From positions 806,001-870,000 of the forward strand of contig CAJIYH010000002.1 in the NCBI GenBank assembly GCA_905181615.1: a DNA stretch of 64,000 nt, in the 5' to 3' direction. The DNA is from an uncultured Flavobacteriaceae bacterium (GTDB lineage: Bacteria; Bacteroidota; Bacteroidia; Flavobacteriales; Flavobacteriaceae). Both the position numbers and the translations under genes were made by a program. Each line of letters opens with the position of its first letter. The first letter of the stretch is position 1. Of this stretch, positions 16,751-28,826 are shown one piece after another. The notes under the pieces were generated by a model that saw only the letters and a list, made by a program, of their open reading frames with translations, made no database searches and was not told the DNA's origin.

Positions 16751-18154
16751 TTAGATATGCAGCGGACGGTTTTCAGTAGCAGCTAGGGCTGCCTCTTTAA
16801 CTGCTTCGGCATAGGTTGGGTGTGCATGACTCATTCGAGCAATATCCTCTGCAGATGCTCTAAATTCCATTGCAGTAACTGCTTCGGAAATTAAATCTGC
16901 TACTCGTGCGCCTACCATATGAACTCCTAAAACTTCATCGGTTGCTGCATCAGCAAGGATTTTTACAAAACCATCGGTATCCATACTTGCGCGCGCGCGA
17001 CCTAGAGCACGCATTGGGAATTGTCCACTTTTGTATTGAACGCCTCCCTCTTTGAGTTGTTCTTCTGTTTTACCTACAGAGGCAACCTCTGGCCATGTGT
17101 AAATTACATTGGGAATAAGGTTATAATCGATATGTGGCTTCTGGCCTGCTAAAAACTCAGCCACCATAACGCCTTCTTCTTCTGCCTTATGAGCTAGCAT
17201 GGTTCCTCGAACAACATCACCAATTGCATAAACATTTGAAGCCGTTGTTTGTAAATGGTCATTTACTTCTACTTGTCCACGCTCATTTAACTGAACACCT
17301 GCGGCTGCAGTATTTAGACCTGCTGTGTAGGGTTTTCTACCTACAGATACTAAGCAGTAATCTCCTTCAAAGGAAACTTCTGCCCCTTTTTTGTCTTTAG
17401 CGGTAATTTGAACAGTATCTCCAGTTCGTTCTACTTTATTTACGCCATGGGAAAGATAAAACTTAACCCCTTGTTTTTTTAATATTTTAGTTAACTCACG
17501 AGAACATGCGCTATCCATAGCGGGTGTAATTCGGTCTGCATATTCGATTACAGAAACATTTGCTCCTAATCTTCTATATACTTGCCCTAATTCTAATCCG
17601 ATAACTCCACCACCTATAACCACAAGGTGTTTTGGGATTTCTTTTAACTCCAAAGCCTCTGTAGAAGTGATTACACGCTCTTTATCTACTGTGACGAATG
17701 GAAGTGTACTTGGTTTAGAACCCGTCGCAATGATGATGTTTTTAGCTTCGATGGTTTCTTTTTTGTCTCCACCAATTTCTATATGAGTTGCATCTACAAA
17801 ACTTCCTAATCCTTGAAAAACGGTAATCTTGTTTTTATCCATTAAGAACTCAATTCCTTTTGTAGTTTGCTCAACAACCGAACGCTTACGCCCAATCATT
17901 TTTTCGAAATTGATATTAATGTCTCCAGAAATTTCAATTCCATGGGTATCGAAGTGCTTAACAGCATCTTCGTAATGATGTGAAGAGTCTAAAAGGGTTT
18001 TAGAAGGAATACATCCAACATTCAAACAGGTGCCTCCTAGGGTACTATACTTTTCTATTAAAGCTGTTTTCATTCCCAATTGAGAACAACGAATTGCAGC
18101 TACATAACCCCCAGGTCCAGATCCAATTACAGCAACATCAAATTTACTCATCAT
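16751..18154 (-). CDS. lpd: Dihydrolipoyl dehydrogenase
   Basis: The E3 flavoprotein of the 2-oxoacid dehydrogenase and glycine cleavage complexes, reoxidising protein-bound dihydrolipoamide with NAD. FAD-binding GSGPGGYVAAI (residues 11-21), the redox disulfide Cys43-Cys48 in GTCLNVGCIPSK, the NAD-binding GGGVIGLELG, the second FAD motif YAIGDV and the C-terminal His-Glu pair in SHAHPTYAEA are all present. Length 467 aa is standard. Two adjacent Met codons can start it (18154 or 18151). It stands alone, converging on the dehalogenase gene with 16 bases between. Confidence 0.96.
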   Translation of the reverse strand: MMSKFDVAVIGSGPGGYVAAIRCSQLGMKTALIEKYSTLGGTCLNVGCIPSKTLLDSSHHYEDAVKHFDTHGIEISGDININFEKMIGRKRSVVEQTTKGIEFLMDKNKITVFQGLGSFVDATHIEIGGDKKETIEAKNIIIATGSKPSTLPFVTVDKERVITSTEALELKEIPKHLVVIGGGVIGLELGQVYRRLGANVSVIEYADRITPAMDSACSRELTKILKKQGVKFYLSHGVNKVERTGDTVQITAKDKKGAEVSFEGDYCLVSVGRKPYTAGLNTAAAGVQLNERGQVEVNDHLQTTASNVYAIGDVVRGTMLAHKAEEEGVMVAEFLAGQKPHIDYNLIPNVIYTWPEVASVGKTEEQLKEGGVQYKSGQFPMRALGRARASMDTDGFVKILADAATDEVLGVHMVGARVADLISEAVTAMEFRASAEDIARMSHAHPTYAEAVKEAALAATENRPLHI

Positions 18155-18177
18155 TTATTTTTTAAAAAATTGCAATA

Positions 18178-18185
18178 CAAAAATA
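18178..18185 (-). promoter_or_regulatory. -7 box upstream of lpd
   Basis: On the minus strand this reads TATTTTTG, an exact TAnnTTTG match, 23 bases upstream of the lpd start. Confidence 0.4.
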
Positions 18186-18319
18186 CAAATGTTTCGTTCA
18201 CTACCCTAGTATTTGAATTTTGATCTTTTAAAAAGTTTAATATCAATCAAACTATAGTTGAATTTGTTTCTTGCCTTCCTTCAAATAAAATTGTATTATT
18301 ACACTTAATAATACTTTCA

Positions 18320-19765
18320 ATGCAGCAACAAAAAAAACCTACCATATCCTTATGGGGAGCTTTAATTCCCGTCATCATTTTAGTTGTTTTTTTATCATTC
18401 AATGTTACCATCTACGGAGATGATGCATTGGGTGGGTCCAATCAATTTATATTATTAATTGGAGCGGCGGTAGCGGCGGTAGTTGGTTTTAGAAATAAAG
18501 TCAGTTATGACTCCATGCTTGATGCAATTGGTTCGAATCTTAAATCTACAACGGGTGCTATTCTTATTTTATTATTTGTTGGTGCCTTAGCTGGAACGTG
18601 GCTGTTAAGCGGTATTATTCCTGCTATGATTTATTATGGTCTACAGATTTTGCACCCAAGTATTTTCTTACCTGCATGTATTATTATTTGTGCTATAATT
18701 TCGATTGCTACCGGAAGTAGTTGGACAACATCAGCTACTGTTGGTATTGCTTTAATAGGAATTGGACGTGCACTAGACATTCCCGTTGGAATGGTAGCTG
18801 GTGCTGTAATATCAGGTGCATATTTTGGAGATAAACTCTCTCCGCTAAGCGATACAACAAATCTTGCACCAGCAATGGCAGGTTCGGATTTGTTTACACA
18901 CATCAAATACATGATGCACACTACAGTGCCTAGTATTATAATTACCATGATCGTATTTCTAATTCTTGGTTTTTTTCAAAATACTTCGGGTGCAGCAGAT
19001 ACCGATGTTTTATTAACCAGCATAAAAGGAAGTTTTACGATAAATCTGTGGTTGTTTGTTGTCCCTATTTTTGTAATCTTTTTAATTATAAAAAAAACTC
19101 CCCCATTGGCTGCCCTGCTAGCAGGAACTCTTTTGGGTGGACTTTTTGCTTTAATATTTCAACCCGATATAGTAGCAAAAATTGCAGGCGCAAACATCCT
19201 ATCCCCAACCACTGCTTATCAAGGCGTTATGAATGCCATCATTAGTGATATTAGTATAACCACGAGTAACGACTTATTAAACGAGTTGTTTAGTTCTGGA
19301 GGAATGAAAGGCATGCTTGGAACCATATGGCTCATTATATGTGCCATGGTTTTTGGAGGGATTATGGATGCTATAGGCGGATTAAAAAAACTAAGTAACT
19401 CAATGCTTTCGATTGCACAATCTACCTTTCAACTTTTTGCAAGTACAGCAGCTTCTTGTGTCGTAATTAATTTAACAGCTTCGGATCAATATCTTTCGAT
19501 TGTACTGCCCGGAAAGATGTTCAATAAAGCATTTGCTGATAAAGATTTAGCCCCAGAAAATTTAAGTAGAACACTTGAAGATGCCGGTACAGTAACTTCT
19601 GTATTGATTCCTTGGAATACTTGCGGAGCATATCAGTCTGGAGTTCTAGGAGTTGGCGTTGGAGAATATTTCATTTATGCAATATTTAATTGGCTAAGTC
19701 CGATCACAACCTTAATTTATGCATATTTTGGGATTAAAATTAGAAAACTAAGTGCTGTTAAATGA
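18320..19765 (+). CDS. nhaC: Na+/H+ antiporter, NhaC family
   Basis: An inner-membrane antiporter of 481 residues with about eleven hydrophobic segments. The conserved ATGSSWTTSATVGIALIGIG and ISGAYFGDKLSPLSDTTNLAPA segments are NhaC family signatures, with the Asp residues expected for cation binding. It exports sodium in exchange for protons, in keeping with a marine or salty habitat. It is monocistronic, followed by a hairpin. Confidence 0.93.
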   Translation: MQQQKKPTISLWGALIPVIILVVFLSFNVTIYGDDALGGSNQFILLIGAAVAAVVGFRNKVSYDSMLDAIGSNLKSTTGAILILLFVGALAGTWLLSGIIPAMIYYGLQILHPSIFLPACIIICAIISIATGSSWTTSATVGIALIGIGRALDIPVGMVAGAVISGAYFGDKLSPLSDTTNLAPAMAGSDLFTHIKYMMHTTVPSIIITMIVFLILGFFQNTSGAADTDVLLTSIKGSFTINLWLFVVPIFVIFLIIKKTPPLAALLAGTLLGGLFALIFQPDIVAKIAGANILSPTTAYQGVMNAIISDISITTSNDLLNELFSSGGMKGMLGTIWLIICAMVFGGIMDAIGGLKKLSNSMLSIAQSTFQLFASTAASCVVINLTASDQYLSIVLPGKMFNKAFADKDLAPENLSRTLEDAGTVTSVLIPWNTCGAYQSGVLGVGVGEYFIYAIFNWLSPITTLIYAYFGIKIRKLSAVK

Positions 19766-19811
19766 GCTCTAGTCCTTTAAATTGATTAGTTATTTAAAAT
19801 AGATTCAGACA

Positions 19812-19830
19812 GCATAAGATTTTCTTATGC
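19812..19830 (+). terminator. Hairpin after nhaC
   Basis: GCATAAGA and TCTTATGC make a perfect 8-bp stem with a TTT loop, 46 bases after the nhaC stop. No long T-tract follows, so termination efficiency is uncertain. Confidence 0.45.
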
Positions 19831-19897
19831 ATCAGTAATTATATTAAATATAAATAGAGGAATGAACTCATATATATTTTGTTATTTTAAACTTTAA

Positions 19898-22112
<2,215 letters not shown>

Positions 22113-22154
22113 AAAACGCGCTTTTAAGATTTTTTTTTAGAATCATTTTAAATT

Positions 22155-22187
22155 AAATAATTTTCCCTCGTGGGAAATTATTTTTTT
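22155..22187 (+). terminator. Rho-independent terminator after katG
   Basis: AAATAATTTTCCC and GGGAAATTATTT pair over 12 bp with one bulged T and the loop TCGT, followed by TTTTT. It lies 42 bases after the katG reading frame end. Confidence 0.7.
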
Positions 22188-22232
22188 AAGAGCGTTCCTA
22201 AATATTCAAACCGTTATTTCGAGCATTATTTG

Positions 22233-22240
22233 TAAGTTTG
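22233..22240 (+). promoter_or_regulatory. -7 box upstream of ftsK
   Basis: TAAGTTTG matches TAnnTTTG exactly and lies 16 bases before the ftsK start codon. The -33 element is weak (GTTA near 22213). Confidence 0.45.
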
Positions 22241-22256
22241 TACGAAGGTTTTATTT

Positions 22257-24605
22257 ATGACTGCAAAAAAATCAACTTCACCAAGAGTTCCTAAGTTTTC
22301 GGCTGCTTCGGAAGAAACTAAACGTACCCGTCAAATTTTGTTTGGAGGATTTTTAATTCTTATAAGTTTACTTCTGTTTATAGCCTTTACCTCCTACTTT
22401 TTTAGTTGGGAACAAGACCAAAGTACTTTAGGTGCCATGGGAGATCGTTCGGTTCAATCTGTGAATATACTTTCTAAGCTAGGCGCATGGGTTAGTGATT
22501 TCTTTATTTTTCAGCTGTTTGGCTTTTCTGCTTTCATATTAACTTACTTATTTTGTATAACAGGATTAGTGTATTTTTTTAACATCAACAAAAAACGTTT
22601 ATTAAGACAATGGACCTGGGGATTATACTACACCCTTTGGTTTGCTTTACTTTTTGGATATTATTCAAAAACATTCCCTTTGTTAAGTGGGGTAATGGGT
22701 TATGAAATTACTGATTTCATATCGGACTATGTAGGTTCTATTGGTATGGGCGTAATTCTAATTTTTGGGAGTTTAGCTTTTGTAGTACTTCACTGGAAAA
22801 TCACTCCAGAATCTATCATACTAAAAATCAAACCCTTATTTGATAAAGAAAGAACAAAGGCAGAAGAAAATCTAGATGCACCTATTCAAAATAACTTTGA
22901 AGACGTTATAGAAATCAATAGTAATCAAGATAACCCTGAGCTAACGTTAGTTGATGAAACGAAAATTGAAGAAGAATCGCTTTCACCACCTGAAGAAAAG
23001 GTTGAAGAAACAGTAAAAGCTGAACCTACTTTGGAAATTGAAATCAATACTGTTGAAGAAGATTTGGCTGAAAAAAATCTTTCGCAGAAACTCGTTGATA
23101 AATACGGAGCTTATGATCCAACTCTAGAACTCAGTAAATTTGTATTCCCGACTTTAAACTTACTCAAAGACTACGGAGATGGAAGTATTACCATAAACCA
23201 AGAAGAGTTAGAGGCTAATAAAACAAAAATTGTAGATACCCTCAAGAACTACAAAATTGAAATTGCACAAATAAAGGCAAATATAGGTCCCACAGTTACT
23301 TTATATGAAATTGTACCTGAAGCTGGAATTCGTATTTCAAAAATAAAAAATCTAGAAGACGATATTGCTTTGTCACTTGCGGCATTAGGGATTCGTATAA
23401 TTGCCCCTATTCCTGGAAAAGGAACTATTGGAATTGAAGTGCCAAATCAAAACCCGAGTATTGTATCGATGCGTTCTGTGATAGCTTCCAAAAAATTTCA
23501 AGATGCAGAAATGGAACTTCCTATTGCCATTGGAAAAACAATAAGTAATGAAACTTTTGTAGTTGATTTAGCTAAAATGCCTCACCTTTTGATGGCAGGT
23601 GCTACCGGACAAGGTAAGTCTGTAGGGCTTAATGCAGTTTTAACTTCACTTCTTTACAAAAAGCATCCTGCTGAAGTGAAATTTGTATTGGTTGATCCAA
23701 AGAAAGTTGAATTAAATATTTACAATAAAATTGAACGTCATTATTTAGCAAAACTTCCCGATTCGGAAGATGCAATAATTACAGACAACACTAAAGTTAT
23801 CCATACACTAAACTCACTTTGCATTGAGATGGATAACCGATATGAGCTGCTCAAAAATGGAATGTGTCGCAATATAAAAGAATATAATACCAAGTTTAAG
23901 GCACGCAAATTAAACCCTGATGATGGACATGTCTTTCTTCCATATATTGTTTTGGTAGTAGATGAGTTTGCCGATTTAATAATGACTGCTGGAAAAGAAG
24001 TAGAAACACCAATCGCTCGATTAGCGCAGTTAGCAAGAGCAATCGGAATTCACTTAATCATTGCAACACAACGTCCTTCTGTAAATGTAATTACAGGACT
24101 TATAAAAGCCAATTTTCCTGCTCGAATTGCTTTTCGAGTAACCTCTAAAATCGACTCTAGAACTATTTTAGACAGCGGTGGAGCTGATCAATTAATTGGT
24201 CGAGGGGACATGCTTTATACACAGGGAAATGATCTTACTAGAATTCAGTGTGCTTTTGTTGACACCCCTGAAGTAGAGCGCATTGTAGAATATATAGGTG
24301 GACAAAAAGCCTACGCTAATGCACATTTACTTCCTGAATTTATTGGTGAAGAAACTAAAGGCTTGGATATTGACATTAACGATCGAGATACCTTATTTAG
24401 AGATGCAGCAGAAGTAATCGTTACCGCGCAACAAGGTTCCGCTTCTTTACTTCAACGCAAACTGAAATTAGGTTATAACAGAGCTGGACGAATCGTAGAT
24501 CAGATGGAAGCGGCAGGAATAGTTGGACCCTTTGAAGGAAGTAAAGCAAGACAGGTTTTAGTTCCCGATTTGACTTCTTTGGAACAGTTATTGAATAATG
24601 AATAA
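22257..24605 (+). CDS. ftsK: DNA translocase FtsK/SpoIIIE
   Basis: A septum-bound motor of 782 residues that pumps chromosome ends apart during division and activates XerCD recombination at dif. N-terminal four-helix membrane domain (about residues 25-180), an acidic linker rich in Glu (about 195-280), then the alpha-beta motor with Walker A GATGQGKS at 448-455, the Walker B strand YIVLVVDEFADL, and FtsK signature DSRTILDSGGADQLIGRGDML. The C-terminal gamma winged helix (LLQRKLKLGYNRAGRIVDQM) that reads KOPS sites is intact. It heads a unit with lolA, lptF and ribB. Confidence 0.96.
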   Translation: MTAKKSTSPRVPKFSAASEETKRTRQILFGGFLILISLLLFIAFTSYFFSWEQDQSTLGAMGDRSVQSVNILSKLGAWVSDFFIFQLFGFSAFILTYLFCITGLVYFFNINKKRLLRQWTWGLYYTLWFALLFGYYSKTFPLLSGVMGYEITDFISDYVGSIGMGVILIFGSLAFVVLHWKITPESIILKIKPLFDKERTKAEENLDAPIQNNFEDVIEINSNQDNPELTLVDETKIEEESLSPPEEKVEETVKAEPTLEIEINTVEEDLAEKNLSQKLVDKYGAYDPTLELSKFVFPTLNLLKDYGDGSITINQEELEANKTKIVDTLKNYKIEIAQIKANIGPTVTLYEIVPEAGIRISKIKNLEDDIALSLAALGIRIIAPIPGKGTIGIEVPNQNPSIVSMRSVIASKKFQDAEMELPIAIGKTISNETFVVDLAKMPHLLMAGATGQGKSVGLNAVLTSLLYKKHPAEVKFVLVDPKKVELNIYNKIERHYLAKLPDSEDAIITDNTKVIHTLNSLCIEMDNRYELLKNGMCRNIKEYNTKFKARKLNPDDGHVFLPYIVLVVDEFADLIMTAGKEVETPIARLAQLARAIGIHLIIATQRPSVNVITGLIKANFPARIAFRVTSKIDSRTILDSGGADQLIGRGDMLYTQGNDLTRIQCAFVDTPEVERIVEYIGGQKAYANAHLLPEFIGEETKGLDIDINDRDTLFRDAAEVIVTAQQGSASLLQRKLKLGYNRAGRIVDQMEAAGIVGPFEGSKARQVLVPDLTSLEQLLNNE

Positions 24606-25251
24606 TCAAAAACAACAACGCATGCGTTTTATTTTCTTATTATTAGGATGCTCTACCGTAGCTTTAGCTCAAGGTCCTGAACAGGCAAAGTATTTATTAA
24701 ATCAAGTTTCCGTTGAAATCAAAAAACAAAAAAATCTTCGTTTGGAATTTCAATATGTTTTGGAAAATAAAGAAGAGCAGATAAAACAAGAAACTGAAGG
24801 AAAAGTTACACTTGCTGGAGACCAATATAAATTAGAGTTTTTGGAAGTTATTCAACTTTTTGATGGTAAAAAAACATATACAATTGTTCCTGAAAACGAA
24901 GAAATCACGGTCAGTATTCCAGAAGAAGGAGAAGCAATAAGTGTTAATCCCTCTAAGTTGTTAAGCTTCTATGAAGAAGGTTACGATTATCATTGGGATA
25001 TAAGTCAACGAGTTATGGGAAGGTATATTCAATTTGTTAAATTGATCCCATCAGAAGAAAACGAAGACATTCAATACCTATTGCTAGGGATTGATGTCGC
25101 TAAAAACTCTATTTACAGATTAATTGAAATTGGAAACAATAAAACAACGACTACCTTAACGATAATTAACCAGGAAGAAAACATAAGTCTTCCTGAGGAT
25201 TATTTTGAATTTAACAGTTCTGAATACCCTAATTTCTATATCAATAATTAA
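24598..25251 (+). CDS. lolA: LolA-like outer-membrane lipoprotein carrier protein
   Basis: A 217-residue periplasmic protein that should ferry lipoproteins from the inner to the outer membrane. It has a signal peptide (RFIFLLLGCSTVALAQ) and a LolA/LolB-like open beta-barrel pattern: repeated strands such as LRLEFQYVLENKEEQ, TEGKVTLAGDQYKLEF and QLFDGKKTYTIVPENEEI. The start overlaps ftsK by eight bases; a second ATG at 24622 gives a shorter signal peptide. Position between ftsK and an LptF-like permease fits a cell-envelope biogenesis unit seen in many Flavobacteriia. Confidence 0.85.
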   Translation: MNNQKQQRMRFIFLLLGCSTVALAQGPEQAKYLLNQVSVEIKKQKNLRLEFQYVLENKEEQIKQETEGKVTLAGDQYKLEFLEVIQLFDGKKTYTIVPENEEITVSIPEEGEAISVNPSKLLSFYEEGYDYHWDISQRVMGRYIQFVKLIPSEENEDIQYLLLGIDVAKNSIYRLIEIGNNKTTTTLTIINQEENISLPEDYFEFNSSEYPNFYINN

Positions 25252-25254
25252 CAA

Positions 25255-26718
25255 ATGAAAATTTTAGATCGCTATATTTTAGTATCCTACATTCAGCGCT
25301 TATTAAGTGTTTTTGTGATTCTAATGTTGATCTTTATCATTCAGACAATTTGGTTGTTTATAGATGAATTTGCTGGAAAAGGAATTGATATAGGGACTAT
25401 TTTAAAATTCTTATTGTACTACTCCCCTAAGCTTGTTCCATTGGTACTTCCATTATCGGTTTTACTCGCTTCCATAATGACCTATGGAACATTTGCAGAA
25501 AATTATGAGTTTGCCGCTATGAAATCTACTGGGATTTCTTTACAAAGGGCGATGCTTGGGCTAGTGATTTTTCACTTTTTCTTAGGAATAGGAAGCTTTT
25601 ATTTCTCCAATTACATAATACCCTTTACTGAAGTAAAATCATTCAACCTAAGAAGGAATTTAGCCAAATTGAAACCCGCCTTAGCTATAACCGAAGGAAT
25701 ATTCAATGATTTAGGACAGATGAATATTAAGGTGAGCGACAAATATGGAAATGAAGATCGGTTTTTAAAAAATGTTCTGATCCATGAAAAAACTCCAAGT
25801 TTAAAAAACAACATAGTAATTAAAGCTGCATCAGGAGAATTAAAGAGTGCCGAAATCAGTGATCAGCTTCAGTTGGTTCTTTTCGACGGAAATCGATATG
25901 AAGAGGTTGATCCTAAAAAGCAAGAAGATAAAAAGAGAATTCCGCACAGTAAAGTAAACTTTGAACGTTATGTAATGAATATTGATTTGTCTCAATTCAA
26001 TAATATTGATCTAACAAAGGAAGATTATAAAAGTACTTTTAGAATGCAAAAAGTAGATGAACTGGATGTTAGTATTGATTCTTTAGAAATAAAGTATGTT
26101 GATGTTAGAAAGTCATTTGCCAATAACTTTGTGAAAACAAATGGCATAAACATATTAAAGTACGAAAAAAGAGACAGCATTGTTAACGATTCAATAGTAA
26201 ATCATTTCAATAACCCGTTGAACTTCATGACTGCAGAAAAGTATTTTAGACACAAACAAGTGCTCTACACTACTTTGATGAATATTAAAGGAATCAATCA
26301 AAGTATTGAGAGTAAAAAGAAGGTGTTTTTTATTCACCAAAAATTAATAAACCTGCACAAGAGCTCTTTCCATGATAAATACACAATGGGGTTTGGTGTG
26401 TTTTTCTTATTCTTAATCGGAGCAGCTCTTGGAGCAATTATTAGAAAAGGTGGATTGGGACTTCCGGTAGTTTTAGCGATACTTATATTCCTCTCCTATC
26501 ACTACATCAGTCTCTTTGGTAAAAATGCAGCAGAAGACAGCAGCATAAGCCCTTTTGCAGGTAGTTGGATATCAGTTGTGATAATTGGTGTTTTTGCATT
26601 ATACCTAACTAAACAAGCTTCTGTTGACCGAGGTATAGCTAACTTTGACCGAATACAGCTGCCACTACTTAAGTTAATTAATAGAATTAAAGAAAATAAA
26701 TATTTCAAGAAATCATAA
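25255..26718 (+). CDS. lptF: LptF/LptG-family permease
   Basis: A 487-residue inner-membrane permease of the LPS export machine (LptBFG), which extracts lipopolysaccharide from the inner membrane. Three membrane helices lie at the N-terminus (YILVSYIQRLLSVFVILMLIF and the next two), then a periplasmic beta-jellyroll, then three more helices near the end. The central insertion of about 100 charged residues (KKRIPHSKVNFERY to KKKVFFIHQKL) is longer than in E. coli LptF. It starts three bases after lolA. Confidence 0.88.
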   Translation: MKILDRYILVSYIQRLLSVFVILMLIFIIQTIWLFIDEFAGKGIDIGTILKFLLYYSPKLVPLVLPLSVLLASIMTYGTFAENYEFAAMKSTGISLQRAMLGLVIFHFFLGIGSFYFSNYIIPFTEVKSFNLRRNLAKLKPALAITEGIFNDLGQMNIKVSDKYGNEDRFLKNVLIHEKTPSLKNNIVIKAASGELKSAEISDQLQLVLFDGNRYEEVDPKKQEDKKRIPHSKVNFERYVMNIDLSQFNNIDLTKEDYKSTFRMQKVDELDVSIDSLEIKYVDVRKSFANNFVKTNGINILKYEKRDSIVNDSIVNHFNNPLNFMTAEKYFRHKQVLYTTLMNIKGINQSIESKKKVFFIHQKLINLHKSSFHDKYTMGFGVFFLFLIGAALGAIIRKGGLGLPVVLAILIFLSYHYISLFGKNAAEDSSISPFAGSWISVVIIGVFALYLTKQASVDRGIANFDRIQLPLLKLINRIKENKYFKKS

Positions 26719-26722
26719 AGGA

Positions 26723-27871
26723 ATGTCAAAAGATAAATTAGATGCTATTGCAGATGCCATAGAAGCCATTAAAAATGGTGAAATTATCATTGTAGTTGAT
26801 GACGACAATAGAGAAAATGAGGGAGATTTCGTAGCTGCTGCAGAAAAAATAACTCCCGAAATGATTAATTTCATGGCTACCCATGGTCGGGGTTTAATCT
26901 GCGCTCCATTGACCGAAAAGCGTTGTGCCGAATTGAATCTTCATCGCATGGTAGATAACAACACAGATCCATTAGAAACAGCGTTTACAGTTTCTGTAGA
27001 CTTAAAAGGAAATGGAGTTACAACTGGAATATCGGCAAGTGATCGATCCAAAACTGTATCTGCTTTAACAGACGCCACTACCCAACCACACCAACTATCT
27101 AGACCTGGACATATCTTTCCGTTAATTGCCAAAGAAGGCGGCGTGCTCAGAAGAACAGGACATACTGAAGCTGCTATTGACTTTGCTCGTTTAGCAGGAA
27201 TGAAACCCGCTGGAGTAATTGTCGAAATAATGAATGAAGATGGAACCATGGCTAGGCTTCCACAATTGCTAGAAGTTGCTGATAAATTTAATCTGAAATT
27301 GGTTTCTATCGAAGATTTAGTTTCTTACAGAATGCAGCATGATAGTTTAATTCTAAAGCGAGCTGATACAGAAATTCAAACTCGTTTTGGAGAATTTAGA
27401 TTAAGAGCATACCAACAAACTACAAACAGCCAAGTTCATGTAGCCCTAACCAAAGGAACATGGGATGAAAGCGAAGGTGTTCTTACGCGTATTAACTCTT
27501 CTCAGATCAATAATGATATTTTGAGTATGTTAGCCGGATCTAACAACGGTAAAAATTACTTACAATCTTATTTAGATGATATTTTTGGATTAATAAATTC
27601 GGAAGGTAAAGGCGCTGTTATTTTTATAAATCAAGCGCAACAATCAGAAAACTTACTCGCAAGAATAACCGAATTGACTGCCATTCAACTTCAAGGAGAA
27701 CATCACAAAGTACCTCCAATGAAAATGGATTACAAAGATTTTGGTATTGGCGCCCAAATACTTCATGATTTAAGAATCAGTAAACTCAAAGTAATCACAA
27801 ACTCGAATCAGGGACCACGGGTAGGAATTACAGGCTATGGACTAGAAATTATGGAGTATATAAACTACTAA
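26723..27871 (+). CDS. ribB: 3,4-dihydroxy-2-butanone-4-phosphate synthase with a degenerate GTP cyclohydrolase II domain
   Basis: Makes the four-carbon precursor of riboflavin from ribulose 5-phosphate. The N-terminal half has DDDNRENEGDF, MATHGRGLIC and RRTGHTEAAIDFARLAG, the full RibB active site. The C-terminal half aligns in length with GTP cyclohydrolase II but lacks all three zinc cysteines of the CLTGD/CDCG region (here INSSQINNDILSM and no Cys) and the RGIGL loop. So the first half should work and the second half should not cyclise GTP. A separate RibA would be needed elsewhere. Total 382 aa; four bases after lptF. Confidence 0.88.
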   Translation: MSKDKLDAIADAIEAIKNGEIIIVVDDDNRENEGDFVAAAEKITPEMINFMATHGRGLICAPLTEKRCAELNLHRMVDNNTDPLETAFTVSVDLKGNGVTTGISASDRSKTVSALTDATTQPHQLSRPGHIFPLIAKEGGVLRRTGHTEAAIDFARLAGMKPAGVIVEIMNEDGTMARLPQLLEVADKFNLKLVSIEDLVSYRMQHDSLILKRADTEIQTRFGEFRLRAYQQTTNSQVHVALTKGTWDESEGVLTRINSSQINNDILSMLAGSNNGKNYLQSYLDDIFGLINSEGKGAVIFINQAQQSENLLARITELTAIQLQGEHHKVPPMKMDYKDFGIGAQILHDLRISKLKVITNSNQGPRVGITGYGLEIMEYINY

Positions 27872-27872
27872 A

Positions 27873-28625
27873 CTAAAAGAACCATAACTTTATTGACATT
27901 AAACTAACCATGATAACCATGGCTATTTTAATAACCCCCTCCCCTTTATCGACAGACCACCGACTGGACCACCATGCCCCTAATGATGTTCCTATTGCTA
28001 AAACAAAACCAGTAGACCAATCTACTTTACCGTTGTAAGCAAATAGTGCTAAAGCACCACAGGTGTAAATAAAGACCAAAGAGACTTTGGTTGCATTTGT
28101 TTTTATGAGAGACAACCGATTTACATTATTTAAAAATAAAATAATAACAAAGCCAATACCAGCATTTATAAACCCGCCATAAATACCAATAAAAAAGAAG
28201 CCTATAATTGCATAAAACAAGTACTTACCTGATAGTCGTTCTGCTAATTGTAATGAAGATGCTTTGGGTTTAAAAACAATAACAGCAACAACAAACAACA
28301 TGATAATAGCAAGCAATTTATTGAAGGTTTCTCCTTTTATGTCAACTGCAATTTGAGCCCCAATTAATGATCCAATTAAAGCAGAAATGCCTAAGTAAAT
28401 ATTAAACGGGAAATTTGAAACTCCTTTTGACCGATAACCCGCAGTTCCAATTAAAGCTTGAAAAGCAATTCCAATTCGATTAGTAGCATTTGCAACATTA
28501 GGAGGAAGACCCATAAAAATAAGAACCGGTAGTGTTAATAAAGAGCCTCCGCCTGCTAAAGTATTAATTACTCCGGCCAACATTCCAACAATAATTAGAA
28601 GTCCATATTGAAGTATATCGTTCAT
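27873..28625 (-). CDS. TSUP-family permease (TauE/SafE)
   Basis: A 250-residue membrane protein with about eight hydrophobic helices. The family's internal repeat is visible: GMLAGVINTLAGGGSLLTLPVLIFMGLPPNVANATN in the first half and a GGFINAGIGFVIIL segment in the second. TSUP proteins move sulfur-containing anions such as sulfite or organosulfonates. No neighbouring sulfur gene indicates the substrate. It ends one base from the convergent ribB gene. Confidence 0.85.
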   Translation of the reverse strand: MNDILQYGLLIIVGMLAGVINTLAGGGSLLTLPVLIFMGLPPNVANATNRIGIAFQALIGTAGYRSKGVSNFPFNIYLGISALIGSLIGAQIAVDIKGETFNKLLAIIMLFVVAVIVFKPKASSLQLAERLSGKYLFYAIIGFFFIGIYGGFINAGIGFVIILFLNNVNRLSLIKTNATKVSLVFIYTCGALALFAYNGKVDWSTGFVLAIGTSLGAWWSSRWSVDKGEGVIKIAMVIMVSLMSIKLWFF

Positions 28626-28713
28626 TGTGAAGTTTTAAATGAAGATATTAATTTTAGTATTAAAAAAAGATCAATATAAAGTTTTAAAAATTTTATTAGT
28701 TCAAAAAGGAATG

Positions 28714-28721
28714 TATATTTG
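28714..28721 (+). promoter_or_regulatory. -7 box of the tRNA-Ser gene
   Basis: TATATTTG, an exact TAnnTTTG match, ends 10 bases upstream of the mature tRNA 5' end, which places the start of transcription just before the tRNA. Confidence 0.5.
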
Positions 28722-28731
28722 CAACCGCACA

Positions 28732-28816
28732 GGAGAAATGGCAGAGTGGTCGAATGCGGCAGTCTTGAAAACTGTTGAGGGTCACACCTCCGGGGGTTCG
28801 AATCCCTCTTTCTCCG
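28732..28816 (+). tRNA. tRNA-Ser(UGA)
   Basis: An 85-base class II tRNA. Acceptor arms GGAGAAA and TTTCTCC pair fully, the anticodon loop CTTGAAA gives anticodon UGA (reads UCA), the long variable arm GAGGGTCACACCTC is typical for serine, and the T-loop TTCGAAT is standard. The 3' CCA is not encoded. Confidence 0.95.
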
Positions 28817-28826
28817 CAAAACGATT

